64,000 nucleotides of DNA from assembly GCF_007858255.1 (NCBI RefSeq), contig NZ_VFEU01000004.1, forward strand, positions 310,001-374,000, written 5' to 3'. The position numbers were made by a program, and so were the translations under genes. This stretch comes from Pseudomonas rhodesiae (GTDB taxonomy: Bacteria > Pseudomonadota > Gammaproteobacteria > Pseudomonadales > Pseudomonadaceae). The notes under the pieces are model-generated. The model worked only from the letters and a program-made list of their open reading frames with translations, had not been told where the DNA came from and made no database searches. Positions 18,878-26,804 of the stretch are shown piece by piece. Every line of letters starts with the position of its first letter. The stretch's first letter is position 1.

Positions 18878-19789
18878 GTGAATTACTTCCGCTTGTTGCT
18901 TGCGGCGGCTGCTCTGAGCCTGCCCGTCGTACCCGCCTTCGCCGCCGCCACGCCTGCACCGGTCGAAGCCAGCGCCGCCGCTGAACCGGCTGAAACCGCC
19001 GAACATTTCCTGGCTTCGCTGAAGAAAAAAACCGGCACGGTCACCCTGCCCAGCGGCATCGCCACCCTCAAACTCAACGACGAGTTCTACTACCTCGACC
19101 CGGCCGATACCGAGCGCCTGCTGACCGACGGCTGGGGCAACCCACCGGGCTTCAAGACCCTAGGCATGATCGTACCCAAAGCCGTTAGCCCGCTGTCCGA
19201 GAGTGGCTGGGGCGTGATCGTCAGCTACAAGGCCGATGGGCATATTTCCGACGAGGACGCGGCAAAAATCGACTACGCCGACCTGCTCAAGCAGATGCAG
19301 GAAGAAGACGAGGCCGAGAACCAGGAACGCAAGAAACAAGGCTACGCCGGCCTGCATCTGCTGGGCTGGGCCGAGCCGCCGCACTATGACGACACAACCC
19401 ACAAGATGTACTGGGCCCGCGAGCTGAAAGCCGACGACGCCGATCAGAACACCCTCAACTACAGCATCCGCGTACTGGGCCGTGAAGGCGTGCTGGAACT
19501 CAATGCCGTTGCCGCCATGGCCGACCTGCCGACCATCAAGCAAGAGCTGCCCAAGGTGCTGGCCTTCACCAACTTCACCGATGGCAACCTGTACACCGAC
19601 TTCAACCCCAGCACCGACAAAATGGCCACCTATGGCCTAGCGGCACTGGTGGCCGGTGGGATCGCCGCCAAGGCCGGGTTGTTCGCCAAGATCGGCATTT
19701 TCCTGCTGGCGGCGAAGAAGTTTTTGGTCATCGGCGTGGTGGCGTTGCTCGCCGGTATCCGCAAGTTGTTCAGCCGCAATAAGGGCTGA
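18878..19789 (+). CDS. DUF2167 membrane-anchored protein
   Basis: This 303-residue protein begins with a signal peptide ending in AFAAA, followed by a long exported domain with the DUF2167 hallmarks (LKLNDEFYYLDPADTERLLTDGWGNPPG) and two C-terminal membrane segments (about 240-290). The family's function is not known. The GTG start at 18878 is preceded by TAAGGGAC. A strong terminator follows. Confidence 0.85.
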   Translation: MNYFRLLLAAAALSLPVVPAFAAATPAPVEASAAAEPAETAEHFLASLKKKTGTVTLPSGIATLKLNDEFYYLDPADTERLLTDGWGNPPGFKTLGMIVPKAVSPLSESGWGVIVSYKADGHISDEDAAKIDYADLLKQMQEEDEAENQERKKQGYAGLHLLGWAEPPHYDDTTHKMYWARELKADDADQNTLNYSIRVLGREGVLELNAVAAMADLPTIKQELPKVLAFTNFTDGNLYTDFNPSTDKMATYGLAALVAGGIAAKAGLFAKIGIFLLAAKKFLVIGVVALLAGIRKLFSRNKG

Positions 19790-19800
19790 ACCCCGCCCAT

Positions 19801-19843
19801 AAAAAAACGCCGCCGTGTACCAGGCACACGGCGGCGTTTTTTT
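19801..19843. terminator. Bidirectional rho-independent terminator
   Basis: CGCCGCCGTGT (19808-19818) and ACACGGCGGCG (19826-19836) make an 11-bp GC-rich stem flanked by seven A and seven T, so it works on both strands. It separates the DUF2167 gene from the convergent secreted-protein gene. Confidence 0.95.
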
Positions 19844-19848
19844 GTGAC

Positions 19849-20445
19849 TCAGTTTTGCGCGGTGGGCGCAGCCAGACGGCTGTACTGGTCCTGGCTGATC
19901 CAACCAATGAACGAGCGGCCTTCGGCGTTGACGAACTCGACCTGGGCCCAGCCGTCCTTGTACGCCAGCACACCGACCACGTCTCGCTTGACGATATACG
20001 GGCGCTTGGCGACCTTGGCACCTGGGGTTTTCTGCAAGTAAGCCTTGTCAGCGGACACCGTGACCAGACCGATCCAGTTTTTGCTGGCGGTCTGGCTCAG
20101 GTCCAGGCCGGTGGCAATTTCCGGCATCAACACGTTCAGGCAGCCGGGGTGCTGGCGGCCTTGTTCCACGGTCAGGGTCACGCCATCGCCAGACGCTGCG
20201 ATGCTGCCGGGATAAGCTTCCTGGCCCCAAGTGGTCAGCGCGCCCGGTTTTCCCTGCAGGTAAAACGTGCAGCCGCGGGTGACGCCCTCGCCCATCTCTT
20301 CGGCGTAGTAACCTTCGACCTGCTGCTGCGGCGTGACCGCCAGCATCAGGCCTTCATACTTGCCCGAATGCAAAGCGCTGCTGGCGGCCAATGCCGGCAC
20401 TGCAAAGCACAACGACAACACACCCATCGTCAGAAAACGCGTCAT
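19849..20445 (-). CDS. Secreted SH3-like protein coupled to the muramidase gene
   Basis: The 198-residue product has a clear signal peptide (MTRFLTMGVLSLCFAVPALA), a central domain with two cysteines (GCTFYLQGK and HPGCLNVL), and a C-terminal SH3-like segment (YIVKRDVVGVLAYKDGWAQVEF and FIGWISQDQYSRL). I do not recognise a named family for the central domain. Its ATG lies one base after the muramidase stop, with AAGGGA upstream, so the two genes are translationally coupled. A periplasmic inhibitor or immunity role against the muramidase is an inference from context only. Confidence 0.75.
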   Translation of the reverse strand: MTRFLTMGVLSLCFAVPALAASSALHSGKYEGLMLAVTPQQQVEGYYAEEMGEGVTRGCTFYLQGKPGALTTWGQEAYPGSIAASGDGVTLTVEQGRQHPGCLNVLMPEIATGLDLSQTASKNWIGLVTVSADKAYLQKTPGAKVAKRPYIVKRDVVGVLAYKDGWAQVEFVNAEGRSFIGWISQDQYSRLAAPTAQN

Positions 20446-20446
20446 C

Positions 20447-21493
20447 CTATTTTTTCCCTTCAAGTTTTTCGTAGGCTTTCTTCATCAGGACGTCGTAGTT
20501 GCCGTAGTCCTCACCGTTGTAATTACGCGCCATGCCGGTGAAATCCTTGGCCTTCATGGCTTTCATCAACGCTGGGCTCTTGCTGCAGAAACCCAGGAAG
20601 GCTTTGAGCTGGTTGCCAGCATTCACTTTCAAGGCCGCCGCGAATTCAAACACGGTCTTGTAACCGCACGATTCGAAGTTGAAGCCCATGATCTGGAACA
20701 TGCCCCAGGACGCCGACATCAAGGCCGCTTCCTGATCCAGAGCAAATGCCGTCGCCATGGTTTCCCAGGCCTTGGTCTGGTCCTTGTTGTTGGTCTGCCA
20801 CTGCGGCCCGGCCTTTTTCACGTAGGGGTAAGACAGCAGCGGGTGGGCCTGGTCGTAGATGCGCTTGGTGTACTTGCGAAACAGGTGCCCTTCGAAGGCG
20901 ATCACCGGCAACTTGGCCGGCCCGAACCCCGAACGCCCGCCGGATTCCACGGTGGCGAAGGCCTTGATGATATTGACCGAAATGCCGTTGCCCAACTGGG
21001 TGGCGGCGTTCTGGAAATCAGTGTCGGAGAGGGTCATGCCACCGTCGCAGGTGGGCTGCAACATCAGTTGCCGGTTGCGGCGCTCCGCCTCGATCATCGC
21101 GCGCATGCGGTCCAAGTACACATTCACCGTAGCCTGCACTGCATCGCCGTGGTTATTGCCGAAGGCATTCAGGAAGGTTGGAATGCGCAACGTTGGAGAG
21201 GCCTTGACCGGCACCTTGACGGCCTCTTCGATCAGACTGTTGAACGTACGGCCGGTGGGGTCGATCACGCCGTCGGGATGGGCGTACTTGAGGTGGCGAA
21301 ACTGATACTGGCTGATGCACTGCACCAACTGGCCGTCGCACTTGCCGTTTTCCGGCAGGGGAAAGCCCATTTTGGGAATGATCAGATTGAATAAATACTG
21401 GATGCACTGCACATCGGCGGGCAAATTGCGGGCTTTACCGGGAGCGCCCACCGAAGCACTGATCAGACGGGGCAACCCTTGCAGGCTTTTCAT
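20447..21493 (-). CDS. N-acetylmuramidase-domain protein (DUF3380 type)
   Basis: This 348-residue protein ends in a DUF3380 N-acetylmuramidase domain: NIIKAFATVESGGRSGF with the probable catalytic Glu (E183), PVIAFEGHLFRKYT, SASWGMFQIMGFNF and FTGMARNYNGEDYGNYD. The N-terminal half (about 25-95) looks like a peptidoglycan-binding module (DGQLVQCISQYQFRHL, GVIDPTGRTFNSLIEEA). No signal peptide is visible. The ATG at 21493 is preferred (AGGA 8 bases upstream) over 21502. Such domains occur in phage endolysins and type VI effectors. Confidence 0.85.
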   Translation of the reverse strand: MKSLQGLPRLISASVGAPGKARNLPADVQCIQYLFNLIIPKMGFPLPENGKCDGQLVQCISQYQFRHLKYAHPDGVIDPTGRTFNSLIEEAVKVPVKASPTLRIPTFLNAFGNNHGDAVQATVNVYLDRMRAMIEAERRNRQLMLQPTCDGGMTLSDTDFQNAATQLGNGISVNIIKAFATVESGGRSGFGPAKLPVIAFEGHLFRKYTKRIYDQAHPLLSYPYVKKAGPQWQTNNKDQTKAWETMATAFALDQEAALMSASWGMFQIMGFNFESCGYKTVFEFAAALKVNAGNQLKAFLGFCSKSPALMKAMKAKDFTGMARNYNGEDYGNYDVLMKKAYEKLEGKK

Positions 21494-21516
21494 CAGAGAC
21501 ATCCTTGTTAGTTAAA

Positions 21517-21532
21517 GAAGTGATATCACTTC
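21517..21532. promoter_or_regulatory. 16-bp perfect palindrome upstream of the muramidase gene
   Basis: GAAGTGATATCACTTC is a perfect 16-bp palindrome 24 bases before the muramidase start. This is a position expected of a repressor operator overlapping the promoter or 5' leader. No cognate regulator gene adjoins it. The rest of the 21494-21831 gap shows no gene and is richer in A and T than its surroundings. Confidence 0.6.
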
Positions 21533-21831
21533 AATATCAATGCGTTACTGTTGTCATATTCTGAAACATGCAGCTGGCGGAAACTAGCAAGGCGCTCAAG
21601 GGTTGTCCAGTCGCGAGCTTGAAAGCTGTGAGACAGCTATCTAAAGGCAGGGAGCCGTCGTTTCTTTAGATCTGACGGCTGAGCGGGTTGGCCTCAGAAA
21701 CACGCCAACAAACCAGTCACTCTCCACGGCTTAACTTCGCGTTTTCGCCGTCCGCTCTAGTATGCTGTACACCCAGCAATGCAATGGGATGTCCCTTTGC
21801 CTGGCCATATGATGAAACCGGAGGAACGACT

Positions 21832-23208
21832 GTGAGGCTCGACAAACTGCGCGTGCGCAATTACCGCTGCTTTGGAGAGTTCGATATCGACTTCGATCCT
21901 CATCTGACTGTCTTGATTGCCTCCAACGGTGGTGGCAAAACCACTATCCTGGATGCGGCTCGGGTTGCTTTATGGCCGTTTGTAAAAGGTTTTGACCTCG
22001 GTAGTCAGACCGGAAAATCCGCGACAATTCAAATCGACGACGTACGTCTTGCCCACCTTAGCAGCGGCAATATGGAACCTCAGATACCGAGCATTATTGA
22101 AGCGTCTGGCCCGTGGGATGACGGCGAACTGGAACGCCATTGGTTACAACAACGTACGCGCTTGAAAAAATCAACCAATACACTCGCAGACACCGGCGCT
22201 AAAGCCCTGACGGGGTACAGCAAATCACTGCAGGAAAAAGTTCGTCGTGATGAATCTGTTGTTCTACCTCTGATCACTTACCTGGGAACGTCTCGGCTCT
22301 GGTTTGAGGGGCGCTTCACCTCGGCCGCGGCCCAAACCACTCTTGACAAATCCGAATACTCCAGGACTTCAGGCTATCTGAACTGTCTTTCTTACTCGTC
22401 GAGTTTCAAAACCTTTACAGCATGGTATGGCTGGATCTATCGCAGCTATCGCGAAGCTCAGGTCGTTGCCCTGGAACGTAACGCGCAACTGTCTGAGCTT
22501 GGAACTCGATTCGGACAAATCATCAAATCGATCAAAGAAGCGATTGACCGATTGATTCAAGCCCCCACTGGCTGGCACAGCCTTGAGTACAGCGAGAGCC
22601 ATCAACAGCAACTGATCATGCATCATCCTGAACAAGGGATACTGCCTGTAGACATGCTTAGCGATGGTTTGCGTAATGCAATTGCGATGGTCGCGGATCT
22701 TGCTTTTCGCGCTTGCAAGTTAAATCCGCATCTCGGCGTTGAGGCACCGTTGAAAACCCACGGTATTGCGTTGATCGATGAGGTGGACATGTTTCTCCAT
22801 CCCCATTGGCAACAAACAGTTCTGGCCTCATTGCGTGGAGCTTTCCCAGCCATGCAATTCATTGTCACCACGCATAGCCCACAAGTATTAAGCACCGTGC
22901 GGCGCGAAAACATTCGAGTGATTGGCAAGGATATACAAGGCAATCTGGTTGCCTCGCCACCTCTGGCGATGACTTACGGTGAGCCAAGCAGCAGCGTTCT
23001 ACATAGCGTAATGCAAGTTGACCCGCAGCCACCGGTCATTGAAAAACCTGAGTTGTTGCAACTCACTGAATGGGTCGACAAGGGTCGGTACGATGAAGAG
23101 CCAGCCATTGAATTGATGGCGCGACTTACAAAAGCATTGGGTGATCAGCACCCCCAGCTTCAGCGCCTGCATCGCAGCATAAAACGACAAAGAGCGCTTA
23201 AAAAATGA
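21832..23208 (+). CDS. Septu-like ATPase (PtuA-type AAA ATPase)
   Basis: The 458-residue protein is an SMC/RecF-like ABC-type ATPase: N-terminal LRVRNYRCFGEFDIDF, Walker A ASNGGGKTTILDAA, signature LSDGLRNAIAMVADLAF, Walker B with IALIDEVDMFLHPHWQ, and the switch His in FIVTTHSPQVL. Paired with a downstream HNH gene it matches the Septu anti-phage layout (PtuA-PtuB). I prefer the GTG at 21832, which has GGAGG 7 bases upstream. Codon use and base composition are more AT-rich than the neighbours, suggesting transfer. Confidence 0.85.
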   Translation: MRLDKLRVRNYRCFGEFDIDFDPHLTVLIASNGGGKTTILDAARVALWPFVKGFDLGSQTGKSATIQIDDVRLAHLSSGNMEPQIPSIIEASGPWDDGELERHWLQQRTRLKKSTNTLADTGAKALTGYSKSLQEKVRRDESVVLPLITYLGTSRLWFEGRFTSAAAQTTLDKSEYSRTSGYLNCLSYSSSFKTFTAWYGWIYRSYREAQVVALERNAQLSELGTRFGQIIKSIKEAIDRLIQAPTGWHSLEYSESHQQQLIMHHPEQGILPVDMLSDGLRNAIAMVADLAFRACKLNPHLGVEAPLKTHGIALIDEVDMFLHPHWQQTVLASLRGAFPAMQFIVTTHSPQVLSTVRRENIRVIGKDIQGNLVASPPLAMTYGEPSSSVLHSVMQVDPQPPVIEKPELLQLTEWVDKGRYDEEPAIELMARLTKALGDQHPQLQRLHRSIKRQRALKK

Positions 23209-23927
23209 GAGCTGTTTGCAAGCGTGGCCACGGTCCCTATCAACTGAACAACTCAAATTCCAATCCGCCCATCTCAGCAGAGGCGGCGGACAGCCGATGG
23301 TCTGGATTTAAGTACAAACAGCAAGTTCTCGCCTACCTTCTGGAAGAACAATACGGCCTATGTTGCTACAGTGAGATTCGTCCCGACCAGATCGGTTTAG
23401 GCTTTCATATAGAACACGTCGAAAATAAGAGCCAGAACCCTCAGCGCACTTTTGACTACCACAACCTCGCCGCGTCCGCTCTAGATAGCGAAAGCGATTT
23501 GCATACATTCAAAGGCCGAGCGTCAGAAGTTTTCGGCGGACATGCACTCGGAAAATCCGATGCGGTCGATATCAAGCGCTTTGTCTCCTGCCATCATCCC
23601 GATTGCCGTCGTTTTTTCGCCTACCTATCTGACGGCCGCATAGTGCCTGCGGATAAGCTGTCCATAGAAGACGAAGACAGAGCGTTGTACACCATTGGGT
23701 TACTTAACTTGAACAGCCACTTCCTTCAGAACCTGCGTCAGCAATGGTGGGACGAGTTACAGGTGCTTTTCGAAGATCACATTGACCAAGATATGAGCCT
23801 TTACTGCCTGGCAAGTATCGACCTCGTTCCTCGCGGCAAGCAGCTAAGCCCTTTTTTCAGTCTTACACGAACTTTTTTCGGAGACATTGCAGAAGAGGTA
23901 CTGACACAGAACCCCGTCGATGCGTAA
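23205..23927 (+). CDS. HNH endonuclease, TIGR02646/PtuB-like
   Basis: The 240-residue protein contains an HNH nuclease core: LCCYSEIR, HIEHVENKSQNP and FDYHNLAASAL supply the paired His and the Asn. Its length and motif order fit TIGR02646/PtuB, the nuclease partner of Septu ATPases. The start overlaps the ATPase stop as ATGA, so the two are co-translated. In known Septu systems the complex cleaves nucleic acid on phage infection; here this is inferred from motifs and pairing. It is convergent with the helicase gene, 10 bases away. Confidence 0.83.
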   Translation: MRAVCKRGHGPYQLNNSNSNPPISAEAADSRWSGFKYKQQVLAYLLEEQYGLCCYSEIRPDQIGLGFHIEHVENKSQNPQRTFDYHNLAASALDSESDLHTFKGRASEVFGGHALGKSDAVDIKRFVSCHHPDCRRFFAYLSDGRIVPADKLSIEDEDRALYTIGLLNLNSHFLQNLRQQWWDELQVLFEDHIDQDMSLYCLASIDLVPRGKQLSPFFSLTRTFFGDIAEEVLTQNPVDA

Positions 23928-23937
23928 ATCAACTCAG

Positions 23938-25899
23938 TTAAAAGCCATGAGTCTCACGGGTCTTCTGATACTTGTGGTAATCGATCCACTCGACCACATC
24001 GTAAGGCAGATAGAGCTGGCGCCTGGCCCGTGAAATCGCGATGTACACCTCGCACAATCGTTGATCGAAGGCATACGCATCCTTGAACTTCACGTTGCTC
24101 AGCAATTCCGGGGTGAGCAACACGCAGTCGAACTCCATGCCGCCGGCCTCTTGCGCCAGCATCAGCCGGCAGCGTTTGTCGGGCTCGCCGGCCAGTCGGT
24201 TCAGGCGGGTGACATCGGCCACGTTGAAGCCTTTTTCCAGCTCATGCTCGACCCACAGGAACGCTTCGTCGAACTGCCCGGCCTCGCGCACCTGCTGCCA
24301 GTCGGCCAGGTCGCTGAAATAGGCGTGGGGGCCTTTGTCGGTGTGCTCGGTGCTGTAGAACTGCGGTTTGAACAACGCAATGGCGCTGATCATAAAGCGC
24401 TCCAGATCGCGCTGCGCCGCGCTGTCGAACAAGGCGAACGGGCAATGGGCCTGCTGTAACTGGATCGCCCACTTCATCGTGTCCCAAGGGGACGCGGTCA
24501 ACACTACGCAGCCTTCCGGCGGCACGAAGCCCTGGGGGTAATGTTCGATGCTGACATCGGCGTCCCGCGCGCCTTCGAACGGAACCTTGCTCTTCTGCGA
24601 ATGCACGCTGATCAAGGGGTTGACCAGGCGCTCGACATTGCGGCCGGAACGCACCGAATAGCTGATATCGGTGTGCCGGACTTCACGCTTGCGCCGCACC
24701 ATCACGCCGGTGGCCAACTGGTATTCGTCGCCCAGGGTGATCAGCACCTGACGGCCGCGCTCGATGATCTGCAGCAACGAGGCCGGGATGTCCTGGCTTT
24801 CATCGATCAGCACATGGGTAAACCGCGGCGGCACTTCGCAGCCTTCCAGGCTGGCGCGCTTGATCAACCACAATGTGGCGAACTCGGTCTGGACGACCCA
24901 CTGCGGATGGCGCTCCAGGTACGTCCACACGCGGCTTGAGTATTCCAGCAAGACCTGTGCATCCAGACTGGACAAGGCTTGCTTGAAGTGAGGAAAGTGC
25001 CGGGCCGAGAGGCTGTGATGGCTGGAGTCGCAGTAGTTCTCAAGCACCTTGAGGCACACATTCAACGTCGCCTGACCATCGTGGCCGCGCCAACCCAGGA
25101 TATCCAGGGCTTGGGCCACCGCCTGCTTGCTAGGCAACCTGGCCGGTGTTTTGTCTGCGGTTGGCCGCCCGTTCTGCAACAGCGCTTTGGCAAACGCGGC
25201 GAAGGTCGAACCGGCCTTGCTGTCCCGCGTCAGCCCCATGCGCTCGCGCAACGTAGCTAATTTGGCTCCGGTGCGCGCCAGGATCAGGGTTTTTTCCGGG
25301 CGCAGACACTCCAGCAACGCGCCCAGCAAGTGGCTCTTGCCGATACCGGCATAGCCTTGCACGTGCAGGTCTTCATTGAGATTGGCGCGAAAGGTGCGCA
25401 CCAGCTTGTCCTGCGCCGGGCTGAGCCAACGCTCGCGGTGCCGGGGAGTGATCATCTGCTGGCTGAAGGGATTGTTGCTGCGCCGCTGGCGGACTTTGTA
25501 GGTCACATCCCACTGGCCGTCGGGCAGCAGATAATCACGCGCCGCGACCTCTTCGGCCAGTAACAGGCGCAGGTTGAGGTTTTTGAGCGCATTGATGCCG
25601 AAGTACAACTTGCGCGGATCGAACAACCGCCGCGCTTCGGGCAGCAACGCCGCCGTGCCGGACGTCGGCGTGTTCATCGCCCAACCGATCAACTTGACCA
25701 GCACACGCTCGGCGGCGGCACCGTTGAGGTCCGCTGGCGCGGCCTGCGCCAGGTTCTGAATGACCAGTACCGCAGCCAGCTCCGGGTCTGTCAGGGTATC
25801 CAGGTGCGCGACACCGTCGGCACCGAGCAAGGCGCTGCAGGTGTCGTCGGTAACCGGTAGGAAAACGGGGCTGGATAAATCGAAGTGTTCCGGTTGCAT
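23938..25899 (-). CDS. UvrD/Rep-like superfamily 1 helicase-domain protein
   Basis: The 653-residue protein has Walker A GYAGIGKSHLL (about 182-192), Walker B VLIDESQDIPASLL, a GDEYQLATG motif III-like segment and a C-terminal EVYIAISRARRQLYLP (motif VI). The first 170 residues show no known domain. It looks like an SF1 translocase with a family-specific N-terminus, not UvrD, Rep or RecB themselves. It lies next to the Septu-like pair on the opposite strand; a defence role is possible but unproven. The small gene upstream (25959-26387) may be co-transcribed. Confidence 0.8.
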   Translation of the reverse strand: MQPEHFDLSSPVFLPVTDDTCSALLGADGVAHLDTLTDPELAAVLVIQNLAQAAPADLNGAAAERVLVKLIGWAMNTPTSGTAALLPEARRLFDPRKLYFGINALKNLNLRLLLAEEVAARDYLLPDGQWDVTYKVRQRRSNNPFSQQMITPRHRERWLSPAQDKLVRTFRANLNEDLHVQGYAGIGKSHLLGALLECLRPEKTLILARTGAKLATLRERMGLTRDSKAGSTFAAFAKALLQNGRPTADKTPARLPSKQAVAQALDILGWRGHDGQATLNVCLKVLENYCDSSHHSLSARHFPHFKQALSSLDAQVLLEYSSRVWTYLERHPQWVVQTEFATLWLIKRASLEGCEVPPRFTHVLIDESQDIPASLLQIIERGRQVLITLGDEYQLATGVMVRRKREVRHTDISYSVRSGRNVERLVNPLISVHSQKSKVPFEGARDADVSIEHYPQGFVPPEGCVVLTASPWDTMKWAIQLQQAHCPFALFDSAAQRDLERFMISAIALFKPQFYSTEHTDKGPHAYFSDLADWQQVREAGQFDEAFLWVEHELEKGFNVADVTRLNRLAGEPDKRCRLMLAQEAGGMEFDCVLLTPELLSNVKFKDAYAFDQRLCEVYIAISRARRQLYLPYDVVEWIDYHKYQKTRETHGF

Positions 25900-25958
25900 A
25901 CATCCTCGCGGCCAGGGGCCGAATGAGGTCAGTCAAATGGATTCAGCGGTTAAGCCTG

Positions 25959-26387
25959 TCAGGCATCCTGACCGACGCCCACCTCGAATTGATAGCCACC
26001 CAGAGAGCCCGCCATGCCACCGGGGTAACGCCGTGGCCCGGTGGAGGCCGGTGCGCTGGCCAGTTCAATCTGCCGTTGCAGTTCATGAACGGCCATATCG
26101 AGCAAACGCCGCAGGTCTTCGGCGCTGTGGGCGGACACGTCCAAGTGCAACTGGTAGGTAGCGGCGATCGGTGGAGGCTGATCGAGCTTCGGCCCAGGGC
26201 TCGGCTCGGCAGTACGGACAAACTGCGCACCGCTCATAATCTCGGCGTGCTCCTCGTCCATCAGGTCCAACACCTTCGACAACGCCAGGGTCTGTTCCGG
26301 GTGTGCCTGGATACGGTCCTTGATCTCCAAGCGCCGCATCTGCCATTCCCGCAGTTTTTCTCGTGTGAGGTCGTCAACTTTTTCCAC
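25959..26387 (-). CDS. Hypothetical protein with helical, charged N-terminus
   Basis: I do not recognise this 142-residue protein. The N-terminal half is charged and helical (DDLTREKLREWQMRRLEIKDRI), followed by a proline-rich stretch (AEPSPGPKLDQPPP) and a segment YQLHLDVSAHSAEDLRRLLDM. The start is taken as GTG 26387, with GGAGG 8 bases upstream. A long opposite-strand frame exists but lacks such a ribosome site. It precedes the helicase gene on the same strand by 59 bases, so they may form a unit. Confidence 0.6.
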   Translation of the reverse strand: MEKVDDLTREKLREWQMRRLEIKDRIQAHPEQTLALSKVLDLMDEEHAEIMSGAQFVRTAEPSPGPKLDQPPPIAATYQLHLDVSAHSAEDLRRLLDMAVHELQRQIELASAPASTGPRRYPGGMAGSLGGYQFEVGVGQDA

Positions 26388-26556
26388 TTGCGCTGCCTCC
26401 GGTTGCCAGGCAGTGAAGTATGCCACCGATAAACTGCCGAGCTGGCGTGAGTTTTTGACCGTCGCGACAATGCCACCATGGACTGCTCAAGGGCAGATGG
26501 TTCGCAAACAGTTTTTTTGGATATTGGGATGAACAACTAAAGAAGAGCGTTATGGA

Positions 26557-26666
26557 GGCAACCCCACCAGCCACACCCCGGCACACAATGTTCCCGCTGT
26601 GGCTGCTCCCTTCCGGGCCTGACCAGGTTAACGGGTAATCGTTGCGGGGGGACCGATGGGGTCACC
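26557..26666 (-). ncRNA. ffs: 4.5S RNA of the signal recognition particle
   Basis: The minus strand carries the conserved SRP RNA apex: CAGGTCAGGCCCGGAA-type tetraloop helix with GGAAG and GCAGCC, matching the bacterial 4.5S RNA domain IV. The first and last 12 bases (GGTGACCCCATC with GGTGGGGTTGCC) pair completely, which sets the ends at about 26666 and 26557. This RNA binds Ffh to target membrane proteins co-translationally. Ends are inferred from pairing and may differ by a few bases. Confidence 0.93.
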
Positions 26667-26804
26667 ATAACGACGCTGGCCTCTCGGCAAGCCGCGCCAT
26701 TGTACCGATCTCATCGGAAGTTACAACCGTTGGTGACGGATTAAAAATATGAAGAGGTTCAAGCACTTGCCATGGCCGTCAGCACGCCCTTCCCACATGG
26801 TTAA

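Noticed and set aside
20333..21394. 353-codon plus-strand frame opposite the muramidase gene.
   Set aside because: Antisense to a gene with clear catalytic motifs, and no ribosome site.
25923..26432. Plus-strand 169-codon frame opposite the small unknown gene.
   Set aside because: The minus-strand frame has a GGAGG site and a plausible helical protein; the plus frame has neither. Some doubt remains.
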